A stretch of DNA of 64,000 bases from Streptomyces phaeoluteigriseus (GCF_001896135.2 NZ_MPOH02000011.1:1267268-1331267); one strand, 5' to 3'. Counted from the first letter of the stretch, positions 26,911 through 37,417 are shown. Program-made: numbers and translations. Notes: generated by a model not told the origin, from the sequence alone.

Positions 26911-28095
26911 TCAGTCCCCGAGGGCCAGCCAGGGCCGCGGGTCGGCGTAGTAGCCGTCGTGGACGACCTCGAAGTGCAGGTGCGGGCCGGTGGACAGGCC
27001 CGTCGAGCCGACCCTGCCGATCGGGGTGCCGGTCCGCACGCTCTGCCCGGCGGCGACGCCGAGGACGGAGAGGTGGCTGTAGGTGGTCTCCAGCCGTTTG
27101 CCGTCGATGGTGCCGTGGTCGATGACGATGCGGTTGCCGTACGCCCTGGTCATGGCCGCGAAGACGACCCGGCCGTCGCGGGCGGCCGCGACCTGCGCTC
27201 CCTGCGGCGCGCCGAAGTCCACTCCGGTGTGCAGCTTGGTCACGCCGGTGAGGGGGTGCTGGCGGGAGCCGTAGGGGGAGGTGATGAGGAGGGTGGTCAC
27301 GGGTGGGGCCAGGATCGCGTCGGCGGGGCCGCCGCCGGCCGGAGTCTCACGGTCGAACGCCTCGTAGCGCGGGAGGAGTCGCTTCACCTCGGCGAGGTAG
27401 GTCCGGGCCCCGGCGGGCACGCGGCCGGCCGCGGCGACCTCCCGGCCGCCCACGGCGAACGCGGCGAGGGTGAGGTCCACCAGGTCGCCGGTGACGGTGC
27501 CGTCGGTCCTGAGGTCGGTGACCTCCCCGGCGAGGGCACAGTCCTGGCGACCGAGCGCCATGATGGCGTCGGCGGGGTCGCGGGGCGAGGAGTTCCCGTT
27601 GCCGTCGTCGTCCTTGCCCCAGGTCCGCCACTCCGCGTCCGTGAATCCGGCGATGCCCTGCTCGCCGGAGAGCCGGCCGGTGTCGTCCCGCCAGCCGGAG
27701 AGCTGGTCGATCTGCGCGGCGAGCACGGACGGCGTGACCACGGTGCATCCGGCCGCGGCCTTGCGCAGCCACGGCACGTAGGTCTCGTTCACCCCCGGCA
27801 CGGTGACCTGCTGCCCGTCCGCCCCCGGTGTCCGGTCGGAGGGCAGCCCACCGGTCAGCGCGAGGAACCCGGCCACCCCGGACAGGGTGAGCAGACCGGG
27901 CAGCACCAGGAAGGTGAAGGCTCCGGGGCCACGTCTGCGGGGGCGGGGGGTGGACTGCGGCGGCGGGGGTTGCGGCGGCGCGGACTGCGGCGGGGTGAGG
28001 GCGGCCGGATCTGCGGCGACACCGGGAGACCGCTCCCCCGCCGAGCCCTCCTCCGGGCGCTCCGGGCGCGTCTCGACGGCCCCGCTCTCGCTCAT
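26911..28095 (-). CDS. Membrane-anchored M23-family peptidoglycan peptidase
   Basis: A 394-residue protein. A Pro-rich cytoplasmic N-terminus (about 55 residues) is followed by one membrane helix (FTFLVLPGLLTLSGVAGFLAL). Next comes a lytic-transglycosylase-like helical region (AAQIDQLSGWRDDTG to ADAIMALGRQ) and a C-terminal M23 LytM domain. The zinc ligands are in LHTGVDFGAP and GPHLHFEVV. Such enzymes cut cross-links in the cell wall outside the membrane. It is convergent with the GNAT gene, with only a 22-bp gap. Confidence 0.9.
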   Translation of the reverse strand: MSESGAVETRPERPEEGSAGERSPGVAADPAALTPPQSAPPQPPPPQSTPRPRRRGPGAFTFLVLPGLLTLSGVAGFLALTGGLPSDRTPGADGQQVTVPGVNETYVPWLRKAAAGCTVVTPSVLAAQIDQLSGWRDDTGRLSGEQGIAGFTDAEWRTWGKDDDGNGNSSPRDPADAIMALGRQDCALAGEVTDLRTDGTVTGDLVDLTLAAFAVGGREVAAAGRVPAGARTYLAEVKRLLPRYEAFDRETPAGGGPADAILAPPVTTLLITSPYGSRQHPLTGVTKLHTGVDFGAPQGAQVAAARDGRVVFAAMTRAYGNRIVIDHGTIDGKRLETTYSHLSVLGVAAGQSVRTGTPIGRVGSTGLSTGPHLHFEVVHDGYYADPRPWLALGD

Positions 28096-28139
28096 GCGAC
28101 GGGCCGTCGGGGGGAGTTGCTCGTGCTCACGGGCGGACG

Positions 28140-29264
28140 CTAGCGCGGGGAGCGGACGGAGTCATCGGACGGGGAGGCAGAGGCGGATGTTCCCAGGGGC
28201 AGACCTGGTGCGTCCGGGCGGGCGCCGTGGGGGACGGGGAAGCCGGGTGCCGGTGACGTGGGCGGTATCCGGGCCGGGGTGGGCGGGCCCGGTGCCGGGA
28301 CGGACGAGAGCGCTGCCGGGGCGGTGCGGGCGGGCCGGTGACGGCGGGCCAGCCACAGCACGGCGGCGGTGTACAGGGCGACTCCGGTCAGGTCGAGGGC
28401 GACGAGTTCCCAGGGCGCGTCGGCGGCGGTGTCGTCGCTCTCGAGGCCGTCGACGACGAAGGCCGCGGCGGCGAAGGCGAAGAGGTTGTTGACGGCGTGC
28501 AGCCCGATGGCCGCCTCCAGCCCGCCGGTACGCACGGTCAGCCAGCCCGCGACGGCCCCGAAGACCACCAGGTCGGCGAAGCCCCAGGGGGTGCCCCAGC
28601 CGTGGGCGGCGGCGAACAGCACCGCCTGGGGCACGATCGCCGGCCAGGGTGAGCGCAGGAAGGCGCCGACGGCCTGGATGAGCCAGCCACGGAAGGCGTA
28701 CTCCTCGGCCGCCGCCTGAAGGGGCACCAGCACGACCAGCATGGCCAGGGCCGGCCCGAAGACCGCCCAGCCCGCCCACTGTTGCTCCGGCCCGTCCTGC
28801 GCGGGCAGCAGGAGCATCGCCCCGGTGGTCAGGGCGAGGATCGGCAGCGCCACGAGCAGGCACCGGCCGAGCCACCGCCACCGCAGTCCGCCCGTCACGG
28901 AGGAGACCGTGCCGGCCGGGCGGCGGCCGATCCAGCGGACCGCGAGCAGCACGAGGGGGATGGCGACGGCGAGCATCGTCAGATCGACGGCGGTGGTCGT
29001 CACCGGGCCGAACTCCACGGTTCCGTCCGGGCCTTCACGGTAGCCCCGGGCCACTCCCACGGCGGAGACGAGGACGTAGAGCAACCCGACCGTCACCGTG
29101 TACGTCACCGCCACGAACAGCGTGCCCAGCACGGGCCGCCACCATCGGTGACGTGCCGAGATCCGGGCCAGCCGGTGATAGCCGAGCGGTTCGGCGGGCA
29201 GGCCCGGCGGCGGGGCGGGAAGGAATCCGGGGAAGTACGGTGCGGTGGCGGACGGGTTCGTCAT
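28140..29264 (-). CDS. CPBP-family intramembrane metalloprotease
   Basis: A 374-residue protein with about eight membrane segments. The Abi/CPBP motifs are visible as AAAEEYAFRGWL (EExxxR) near residue 190, FAAAHGWG (FxxxH) near 225 and GLHAVNNLFAF (HxxxN/B) near 275. The family includes CAAX-type prenyl proteases and bacteriocin-immunity proteins; the function here is not known. ATG 29264 is preferred over an upstream GTG-type extension because MTNPSATAPYFPGF is the usual start. It is divergent from the histidine kinase gene and may be controlled with it. Confidence 0.88.
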   Translation of the reverse strand: MTNPSATAPYFPGFLPAPPPGLPAEPLGYHRLARISARHRWWRPVLGTLFVAVTYTVTVGLLYVLVSAVGVARGYREGPDGTVEFGPVTTTAVDLTMLAVAIPLVLLAVRWIGRRPAGTVSSVTGGLRWRWLGRCLLVALPILALTTGAMLLLPAQDGPEQQWAGWAVFGPALAMLVVLVPLQAAAEEYAFRGWLIQAVGAFLRSPWPAIVPQAVLFAAAHGWGTPWGFADLVVFGAVAGWLTVRTGGLEAAIGLHAVNNLFAFAAAAFVVDGLESDDTAADAPWELVALDLTGVALYTAAVLWLARRHRPARTAPAALSSVPAPGPPTPARIPPTSPAPGFPVPHGARPDAPGLPLGTSASASPSDDSVRSPR

Positions 29265-29405
29265 GGCGGCAAGCCTCGCCGACCGCCCGTCCCCGGTCAT
29301 CGGTCCGGCGCAGGAAGGGCACCTCCATCGCAGGGTGGAGAGCGGCTTCGTACCGGGGGGGGGCGGGTGCAGCCCGGTCGTGGCGCGACCTACGCTCGCT
29401 GCTAC

Positions 29406-31369
29406 ATGGAGACGATACGCAACTGGGTGCTCCCCGCCCTGCTCGCTGCCGGACAGCTCGCCTGGCTGGGGACCGGCGCGGAACTGGCCGGCGAGGAGGT
29501 GCCCGGGTCGCCCGGCTCGCCGCCGTCCTGGCCGCCCTGGCCGTCGAGACCGTCGCGCTGGGCCGTCGGCGGCAGGCGCCGGTCCGGACCCTGGCCTGGA
29601 CGCTCGGCACGCTCGTCCTCGGCCAAGTAGTTTGGCAGGACGGCTACTTCGGGCTCGGTGCGCTGGTCTCGCTGTACTCGGTCGCCGTCCGCCGGCCCGT
29701 GCCCGTGACCCTCCGCGCGGTCGCCGCGGTCGTGGCCGCCGAGTGGCTGCTGTCGCTCGTCCATGTCGGGATACGGCCGGCGCTCGCCACCGAATGGGCG
29801 CTCGGCGCGCTGGTGTACGTGGCGTGCGCGGGGCTCGGCGAAGCCCGCCGCCAGTGGGTCGGAGGGCGGGCGGCCGCGGCCCGTCGGCTGGCAGGCGCGC
29901 AGGAGACGCGGCGGCGTGCGGCCGAGACCGAACGGCGGCGCCTGGCCCGCGAGTTGCACGACGTGAGCGCCCACCATCTGACCTCCGTCGTCATCACCGC
30001 CGACGCCGCCCGCCGACTGGGCGACCGCAGACCCGAGTTGACGGCGGAGGCACTGTCGTTCGCGGAGCGCACCGGCATCGAGACGCTGACCACGCTGCGG
30101 CGGCTCGTCGGGCTGATGCGGGACGCCGACGGCGCCGACACCCGTCCGATGACCGCGCGCATCGAGGAACTCATGGCCGGGTTCGGTCGGTTGGGGAGGC
30201 CGATAGATGCCGATCTCCCCGACGACCTGGCCGGTCCGGCGGCGGAGGCCGTGTACGGCATCGTCCGCGAGGCGCTCACCAACGCCCTGCGTCACGCGCC
30301 GGGTTGTGCCACGCACGTGGGCGTCCGGCGCGGGGTCGGCCTCCTTGAGCTGACCGTTGACAACGCTCCGCCGCGCGGCAGCGTGACGTCCGGGGCGGGC
30401 GGTCTCGGATCGGGCCGCGGGCTCGTGGGGATGCGGGAGCGGGCGGCGGCCGTCGGCGGGGAGCTGACGGCCGGACCGCGGCCGGACGGCGGCTGGCGGG
30501 TCCGGGCCACTCTCCCCGACCTCACCGGGCCCTGGGACCCGCCCGGGGGAACGGACCGGCCGGGGCTGCTGCGGGAGCAGCGGCTGGCCGATCCGGCCCT
30601 GGTGTTCGCCGGAGCGGTGCTGCCTCTGGCGTTCGCCCTGGTCGTCGCGGAGGACTGGACGGCCGCGAGCCTGCGCGGCGCGCTGCCCGGTCTACTCGTC
30701 CTGGCCGCGCTGCTGACCGTCCACGCGCTGCCGCTGCTGTGGCGGCGGCGCGCCCCCTGGGCGGCTCTCCTCGGGGTGCTGGCCACGTCCTGGCTGTGGC
30801 CGTCGGCGGTCGTCCTGGGTGTCATACCGGCGCGGGTGTCCGAATTCCTCGACGCGGGAGCCCTCACGGAGCTGCTGGCCGTGTACGCGATCGGGGTCTA
30901 CGGCGGTGGCGCCGACCGTACCTGGCCGGCCTGGGTTCTGTCGGCGGTGTCGCTCTCCTCGGTTCTGGTGGTCACGGCCGCCGCCGAGGGCAGTCTGACG
31001 GGGGCGGGCTCGGTACGGCTCACCGCCGTGATGCTGTTCCTGCTGCTGGTCGTCATGGCGGCCGCGGCGCTGGCGGCCCTGTGGGGGGCCGGGCTGGCCG
31101 TGCGCCGCCGGCGCCTGCGGATGCTGGCCGTCGACGACCACGAGCTGACCACCTGGCTGTGGCACGCGGAGCGGGCGGCGGACGCCGAACGGTGGCGGCT
31201 GGCGGCGAAGTTGCGCGACGCGGTGCTGAGGCACACGTCCGCCGTGGTCGAACACGCCCGGCAGGGGCGGCTGGAGGAGGTGGCCGCCGAGGCCCGCTCG
31301 GCGCTGGCCGCCATGCGCGAACTCCTGCACGGCCTGAACGCGTCGGAGCGACGGGGCGGGGAGGAGTAG
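29406..31369 (+). CDS. Two-component sensor histidine kinase with a degenerate second kinase-like half; frame broken near 29500
   Basis: METIRNWVLPALLAAGQLAW (first membrane helix) is read from ATG 29406. The rest is in another frame from about 29500 (ARLAAVLAALAVETVALGRR), needing one missing base. The first half has about five membrane segments. It then has a HisKA_3 box, RRRLARELHDVSAHHLTSVV, carrying the phospho-accepting His, and an ATPase domain (EALTNALRHAPG, GRGLVGMRERAAAVGGEL). The second half adds five membrane segments and a box ERWRLAAKLRDAVLRHTSAV, in which the His position is Arg. No second ATPase domain follows. A nine-G run lies at 29355-29363, upstream. The partner response regulator begins at 31674. 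Confidence 0.83.
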
Positions 31370-31673
31370 GCACGCCTCGCACCGCTTCTCACCGCCTCCC
31401 GAGGCACCGCAATGCCGCTGCCGCCCCCCGTCCGGCACGGGAGCGGTCACCGCGTCCACCGCGAGGATGCCCGCGTGGAGGTCGGCACGGCTGCCCCGGG
31501 TGGGGTACTCGTCCGCGACACAGGCCCCGGGCTCTCGGTCCCCTGACCGTCCGCGCCGTACGCCTGTGCCCCTCCGCTGCGTGGTCCCCACGAACCGGCC
31601 GGTATCGTGACCGTGTTGCTGTCGGTCCGGGGAAGTCCGGGCCCGTTCAGGAGGTGGCCCCGTCGTCACGCGT
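31370..31673. other. Spacer of 304 bp between kinase and response regulator genes
   Basis: No ribosome site or credible start codon supports a gene on either strand. AGGAGGTGG at 31650-31658 belongs to the response regulator. The large gap is unusual for a kinase/regulator pair and may contain a separate promoter for the regulator, but I cannot identify one. Confidence 0.5.
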
Positions 31674-32333
31674 GTGATGGTCGTCGACGACCAGGCGGTG
31701 GTCCGTGCCGGATTCGCCGCCATCGTGGACGCCGAGCCCGATCTGACCGTGGTCGCCGAGGCCGGTGACGGGGCGTCGGCCGTGGCGCTGGCCGCCGACG
31801 AGCGACCCGACCTGGTGCTGATGGACATCCGCATGCCCGGCATGGACGGCCTCACCGCGACCCGTCTCGTCACCGCGGCGCCGAACGGCCCGCGGGTGCT
31901 GGTGCTGACCACCTTCGACCTGGACGCCTACGTGTACGAGGCGTTGCGCGCCGGGGCGTCCGGGTTCCTGCTCAAGGACGCCCATCCCGAGGATCTGCTG
32001 TCCGCGATCCGGGTCGTGGCCGCCGGGGAGGGCATCCTGGCCCCGACCGTGACCCGCAGGCTGATCGACACCTTCGCGCAGGGTGCGCCCCGGCCGCCCT
32101 CCGTCACCGGTTCGCTGTCCACGCTCACGCCCCGTGAGAAGGAGGTCCTGCTGCATATCGCGGCGGGGCTGGCCAACGCCGAGATCGGTGCCGCGCTCGG
32201 GGTGACCACGGGCACGGTGAAGACCCATGTGAACGCCCTGCTGTCCAAGTTGGGGCTGCGCGACCGGGTGCAGGCGACGATCCTGGCGTACGAGAGCGGG
32301 CTGGTCCGGCCGAGCGGCACCTCCGAGGCGTAG
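31674..32333 (+). CDS. NarL/LuxR-family response regulator
   Basis: A 219-residue response regulator. The receiver domain has VMVVDDQAVVRAGF (acidic pair), the phosphorylated Asp in LVLMDIRMPGMDGL, the conserved Thr/Ser region VLVLTTFD and Lys in FLLKDAHP. The C-terminal LuxR helix-turn-helix reads LTPREKEVLLHIAAGLANAEIGAALGVTTGTVKTHV. It should be phosphorylated by the upstream kinase. The start is unclear. AGGAGGTGG (31650-31658) would best serve a codon near 31662, where GTC is found, and the first usable in-frame start is GTG 31674, eighteen bases after the ribosome site. A changed start codon or another sequence error is possible. Confidence 0.9.
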   Translation: MMVVDDQAVVRAGFAAIVDAEPDLTVVAEAGDGASAVALAADERPDLVLMDIRMPGMDGLTATRLVTAAPNGPRVLVLTTFDLDAYVYEALRAGASGFLLKDAHPEDLLSAIRVVAAGEGILAPTVTRRLIDTFAQGAPRPPSVTGSLSTLTPREKEVLLHIAAGLANAEIGAALGVTTGTVKTHVNALLSKLGLRDRVQATILAYESGLVRPSGTSEA

Positions 32334-32335
32334 GG

Positions 32336-32358
32336 CTGTCCGTGGTCCCTGCTAGAAA
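32336..32358 (+). promoter_or_regulatory. Weak RecA-NDp-like promoter before the STM4015 paralogue
   Basis: CTGTCCGTG (32336-32344), eight bases, then TAGAAA (32353-32358). Compared with tTGTCRgtg-N8-TAnnnT it differs at the first base, the R position and the last base. It closely resembles the STM4015 operon site (CTGTCAGTG, TAGAAC) in sequence, spacing and distance to the start codon (54 bases). Confidence 0.4.
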
Positions 32359-32412
32359 GGGCGCCCCGGCCGGCACCACGTCGGCCGTCGTGCGAGCCGG
32401 AGGCTCTTGAGC

Positions 32413-33380
32413 ATGGACCACATAGCGGAACTGCACGGCCTGCCCGTCCACCACTTCCCGGCCCCGGGGCAGGACGCGGGGACGTTACCGGCGGCGGAGA
32501 CGGTCGCCTGGCGGCTGTCCGCGGACGAGGACCGGGGCGGTGAGTCGTTCGAGGAGGGCTGGGAGCGCTTCCTGCACACCGTGGACCCCGCGCGGGTGCG
32601 GGCCCTGGTGCTGGGGGTCGGCGCCTACGGCAGCGAATTGGACGCCGCCGATCCCGCGACGACGGCGAAACTGCTCGCCGACGCCGCCGGCCGCCTGACC
32701 GGGCTGGAGGCCCTCTACCTCGCCGACCTCACCTTCGAGGAGTGCGAGCTGTCCTGGATCGTCCAGGGCGACGTGACCCCGATCCTCGCCGCCTACCCGC
32801 GGCTCGAGGAACTCGCGGTGCGCGGATCGAACGGCGGGTTCGACGGCGAGCCGGGGCTGGACTTCGCCCCGATCCGTCACGAGCGTCTGCGCACACTGCG
32901 GTTCGAGAACGGAGGTCTGCCCTCCTCGGTGGCCCGCGGTGTCGCCGCCTCGGATCTGCCCGCGCTGGAACGGCTGGACATGTGGCTCGGCACGGAGGAC
33001 TACGGCCGTTCCGCCTCCGTCGCCGATCTCGCGCCCGTCCTGGACGGCGGCCGGCTGCCGCCCTGCGCGACCTGGGCCTGCGCAACGCGGACATCCAGGA
33101 CGAGATCGCCGCGGCCGTCGCGGCCGCTCCCGTCGTGGCCCGGCTCTCCACGCTGCGGCTGAGCCTGGGCACCCTCGGCGACGCCGGCGCCGAGGCGCTG
33201 CTCGGCGGCCAGCCCCTGACGCACCTGGCGGAACTCGACCTCCACCACCACTACCTGTCCGAGCCGATGACGGGCCGCCTGCGTGAGGCGCTGGAGCCGT
33301 CCGGCGTGCGGGTCGACCTCGACGACCGCCAGAGGGCGGACGCCGAGGGCCACGGGCGGTACGTGTCAGCCGGGGAGTGA
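32413..33380 (+). pseudogene. STM4015-like leucine-rich-repeat protein (paralogue), frame broken near 33060
   Basis: The protein is about 323 residues once one missing base near 33058-33064 is allowed for. The N-terminal two thirds (DHIAELHGLPVHHFPAPG, then LEALYLADLTFEECELSWIV) align by eye with the STM4015 protein at 22095, including DLTPLL/DVTPIL and LPALEHLDLWLGT/LPALERLDMWLGT. After the break the other frame continues LGLRNADIQDEIAAAVAAAP and LDLHHHYLSEPM to the TGA at 33378. No radical SAM or hydrolase partner is next to it. The ATG has GGAGG nine bases upstream. The clean continuation in both frames suggests a sequence error. Confidence 0.78.
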
Positions 33381-33421
33381 CCGGCTGCCGGCCGGGGCGG
33401 ACCGCGCCCGCCCCGGCCGGC

Positions 33422-36400
33422 TCAGCCCACCTCGACGAGCAGGTCGCCGCCCTCCACCTGCTGGATCCGGTTGATGGCCAGCCGGTTGACCCGGCCGCCC
33501 TGCGGGGCGGTGATGGTGGCCTCCATCTTCATCGCCTCGATGGTGGCGACCGTGGCGCCCGCCGCCACCTCGTCACCCTCGGCGACCGCCAGCGTCACCA
33601 CACCCGCGAACGGCGCCGCGACATGGCCGGGCTTGGACCGGTCGGCCTTCTCGGTGACCGGGAGGTCGGAGGCCGCCGCCTGGTCGCGCACCTGGATCGG
33701 CCTGAGCTGGCCGTTCAGGGAGGACATCACGGTGCGCATGCCGCGCTCGTCGGCCTCGCCCACGGCCTGGAGTTCGATCAGCAGCCGCACGCCGGGTTCG
33801 AGGTCGACGGCGTACTCCTTGCCCGGGCGCAGTCCGTAGAAGAAGTCCTTGCTGTCCAGGACGCTGGTGTCGCCGTAGGCCTGGCGGTGGGTGTCGAAGT
33901 CGCGGGTCGGGCCGGGGAACAGCAGCCGGTTGAGGGTGACGCGGCGGGCCTTCTCCAGGCCCTCCCGGTCCTCGGTGGTCAGCTCGGTGACGGGCTTGGC
34001 CGCGGCGCGGCCCTGGAGGGCCTTGGTGCGGAACGGCTCGGGCCAGCCGCCGGGCGGGGTGCCCAGTTCGCCGCGCAGGAACCCGATGACCGAGTCCGGG
34101 ATGTCGTACGTGTCGGGGTCGGCCTCGAAGTCCTGCGGGGACACGCCCGCGCCGACCAGGTGCAGGGCGAGGTCGCCGACCACCTTGGACGACGGGGTGA
34201 CCTTCACCAGCCGGCCGAGGATGCGGTCGGCGGCGGCGTACATCGCCTCGATGTCCTCGAACCGGTCGCCGAGGCCGAGCGCGACGGCCTGGGTGCGCAG
34301 GTTGGACAGCTGTCCGCCGGGGATCTCGTGGTGGTAGACGCGGCCGGTGGGCGAGGCGAGGCCCGCCTCGAAGGGGGCGTAGATCCTGCGGACGCCCTCC
34401 CAGTACGGCTCCAGGTCGCCGACGGCCTGGAGGTCGAGGCCGGTGGTGCGGTCGGAGTGGTCGGTCGCGGCGACGAGCGCCGACAGCGAGGGCTGGGAGG
34501 TCGTCCCGGCCATGGAGGCCACGGCACCGTCGACGGCGTCCACGCCGGCCTGGATCGCGGCGAGGTAGGTGGCGAGCTGGCCGCCCGCGGTGTCGTGGGT
34601 GTGCAGGTGCACCGGCAGGCCGAACTCGCGGCGCAGCGCGGAGACGAGGGTGGCGGCGGCGGGGGCCCGCAGCAGACCCGCCATGTCCTTGACGGCCAGG
34701 ACGTGGGCGCCGGCCTCGACGATCTGCTCGGCCAGGCGCAGGTAGTAGTCGAGGGTGTAGAGGCGTTCGTTCGGGTCCGACAGGTCGGAGGTGTAGCAGA
34801 GGGCGACCTCGGCCACGGCGGTGCCCGTCGCGCGTACGGCGTCGATGGCGGGACGCATCTGGCCGACGTCGTTGAGGGCGTCGAAGATGCGGAAGATGTC
34901 GATGCCGGTGGCGGCGGCCTCCTGCACGAAGGCGTCGGTGACCTCGGTCGGGTACGGGGTGTAGCCGACGGTGTTGCGGCCGCGCAGCAGCATCTGGAGG
35001 CAGATGTTGGGGACGGCCTCGCGCAGGGCGGCCAGCCGTTCCCAGGGGTCCTCGGCGAGGAACCGCAGGGCGACGTCGTAGGTGGCGCCGCCCCAGCACT
35101 CCAGGGAGAGCAGTTCGGGCAGGGTCTGGGCGACGGCCGGGGCGGCGGCGAGGAGGTCCTTGGTGCGCACGCGGGTGGCGAGGAGCGACTGGTGTGCGTC
35201 GCGGAAGGTGGTGTCGGTGACGCCGAGCGTCGGCGATTCGCGCAGCCAGCGGGCGAAGCCCTCGGGGCCGAGGCCGACCAGTCGCTGCCGGGAGCCGGCG
35301 GGCGGCTCGGTGGCGGGCAGCGGGGGCAGCTTGGTCGTGGGGTCGATCAGGTCGGGCCGCTCGCCGTGCGGCTTGTTCACGGTGACGTCGGCGAGGTAGG
35401 TGAGCAGCTTGGTGCCGCGGTCGGCGGAGTGGCGGGCGGTCAGCAGGTGCGGGCGCTCCTCGATGAACGAGGTGGTGACCCGCCCGGCCTGGAAGTCGGG
35501 GTCGCCAGGACGGCCTGGAGGAACGGGATGTTGGTGGCCACGCCGCGGATGCGGAACTCGGCGACCGCACGCCGGGCGCGGTTGATGGCGGTCGGGAAGT
35601 CCCGGCCCCGGCAGGTGAGTTTGACCAGCATCGAGTCGAAGTGGGCGCTGATGTCCGTACCGGCGTGGGTGGTTCCACCGTCGAGGCGGATGCCGGAGCC
35701 GCCCGGGGAGCGGTAGGCGCTGATGCGGCCGGTGTCGGGACGGAATCCGTTGGCGGGGTCCTCGGTGGTGATACGGCACTGGAGGGCCGCGCCGCGCAGG
35801 GTGACCGTGTCCTGGGACAGGCCGAGGTCGGCGAGGGTCTGGCCGGAGGCGATGCGCAGCTGGGCCTGGACCAGGTCGACGTCGGTGACCTCCTCGGTGA
35901 CCGTGTGCTCGACCTGGATGCGCGGGTTCATCTCGATGAAGACGTGGTTGCCGTCGCGGTCGAGGAGGAACTCGACGGTGCCGGCGTTGCGGTAGCCGAT
36001 TTCGCGGGCGAAGCGGACGGCGTCGGCGCAGATCCGGTCGCGCAGTTCCGGGGCCAGGTTCGGGGCGGGCGCAGCTCGATCACCTTCTGGTGGCGGCGCT
36101 GGACGGAACAGTCGCGTTCGAAGAGGTGGATGACGTTGCCCTCGCCGTCGGCGAGGATCTGCACCTCGATGTGGCGGGGGTCGACGACGGCCTTCTCCAG
36201 GAAGACGGTGGGGTCGCCGAACGCGGACGCCGCCTCCCTGGACGCGGCCTCGATGGACTCGCGCAGCTGGGCGGGGTCCTCCACGCGCCGCATGCCGCGT
36301 CCGCCGCCGCCCGCGACCGCCTTGACGAAGACGGGGAAGCCGACGGTCTCGGCGGCCCGGACCAGTTCGTCGATGTCGTTGGAGGGCTGCGAGGAACCGA

Positions 36401-36794
36401 GGACCGGTACGCCGGCGGCACGGGCGGCGGCGACCGCGCGGGCCTTGTTGCCGGTCAGCTCCAGGGTGCGGGCGTCGGGCCCGACGAAGGTGATGCCGGC
36501 CTCCTCGCAGGCCCGGGCCAGTTCGGGGTTCTCGGAGAGGAACCCGTAACCGGGGTACACGGCGTCCGCGCCCGCCCGGCGCGCCGCGCCGACGATCTCC
36601 TCCACGGACAGGTACGCCCGGACCGGGTGGCCCGGTTCCCCGATCTCGTAGGCCTCGTCGGCCTTCAGCCGGTGCAGCGAGTTGCGGTCCTCGTGCGGGA
36701 ACACCGCGACGGTGCGCGCGCCCAGCTCGTAGCCGGCGCGGAACGCCCGGATCGCGATCTCACCACGGTTGGCGACCAGCACCTTGCGGAACAT
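33422..36794 (-). pseudogene. pyc: Pyruvate carboxylase, reading frame broken twice
   Basis: Pyruvate carboxylase makes oxaloacetate from pyruvate and bicarbonate to refill the citrate cycle. The protein is about 1124 residues if two missing bases are restored. Residues 1-450 form the biotin carboxylase domain (KVLVANRGEIAIRAFRAGYE, GGGGRGMRRV, EMNPRIQVEHTVTEE). Residues 500-960 form the carboxyltransferase domain (DTTFRDAHQSLLATRVRT, MLLRGRNTVGYTPY). The C-terminus is the biotinyl domain with TIEAMKMEATI. The breaks are near 36072 and near 35506; each is crossed by the expected conserved sequence in the next frame. Loss of such a housekeeping enzyme is unlikely, so sequence error is favoured. 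ATG 36794 gives MFRKVLVANRGEIA, the normal start. Confidence 0.88.
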
Positions 36795-36877
36795 CCTGGA
36801 TCCCTTCAGCCTGCCGGTGACGGGACCATGGTGTCGGTGCCGTCACCGGAGTGCCATGTGAGTCGGGCCACTCTGCC

Positions 36878-37330
36878 TCACGTTTCCCCCGTTTCCGGGC
36901 GAGCCGTGTGGTCGGGATGACCGGCGGTTCGGCGTGCCTCCTTCAGTTCCGCCTCGTAGAGGTGGTCCCTGCCCTCGGCCAGCTCGTCCACGGCAGCCCG
37001 CTCCAGTCGTCTGAACGGCTCGTAGTACGAGCGGTCGTAGGCCTCGACGATCTGGAACGTCCAGTGGCCGGGGATGACGTTGCGGCCGAGGATCTCGGTG
37101 GAGACCCTCTCGGCCCACTCCTCGTGCCCGGCCCGGCGCAGCAGGGTGACCGCCTCGTCCAGTTGGAGGTCGGCGGTGCCGGTCAACTGGTGGAAGCCGT
37201 AGAGGTGGCCTCTGGCCCGCTCCGTCGTCTCCAGCGCCTTCGACAGCGCGCCCAGGGCCTCCACGGTGTCGCGGCTCACCCCTTCGGGACGGCGGTGGTC
37301 TCGGTCGGGTCCGTCTTCGTGCGTGTGCAT
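36878..37330 (-). CDS. Conserved hypothetical protein, 150 residues
   Basis: A soluble, mostly helical protein with LGALSKALETTERARGHLYG, LDEAVTLLRRAGHEEWAERV and ILGRNVIPGHWTFQIVEAYD. No catalytic motif or membrane segment is visible. I recognise it only as a common actinomycete hypothetical protein. ATG 37330 begins MHTHEDGPDRDHRRPEG; the N-terminal 15 residues and the C-terminal 15 are polar and variable. It lies 83 bp upstream of the pyc start on the same strand and may share a transcript. Confidence 0.82.
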   Translation of the reverse strand: MHTHEDGPDRDHRRPEGVSRDTVEALGALSKALETTERARGHLYGFHQLTGTADLQLDEAVTLLRRAGHEEWAERVSTEILGRNVIPGHWTFQIVEAYDRSYYEPFRRLERAAVDELAEGRDHLYEAELKEARRTAGHPDHTARPETGET

Positions 37331-37417
37331 GATCTCCCCTGTCCCCCGACCGACGGCATGCCCGGTCCGGTCCGGGTCGTCGGACTCCCGCTGCGGGCCT
37401 CGCCGGCCCCGCGCGGG

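Noticed and set aside
29355..29363. Nine-G homopolymer as a phase-variation switch
   Set aside because: It lies upstream of the start codon, not in the coding region, and the nearby frame break is at a different place. Length variation cannot be judged from one sequence.
31370..31673. Possible short peptide or promoter in the gap between kinase and response regulator
   Set aside because: No start codon, ribosome site or promoter pattern I could defend on either strand.
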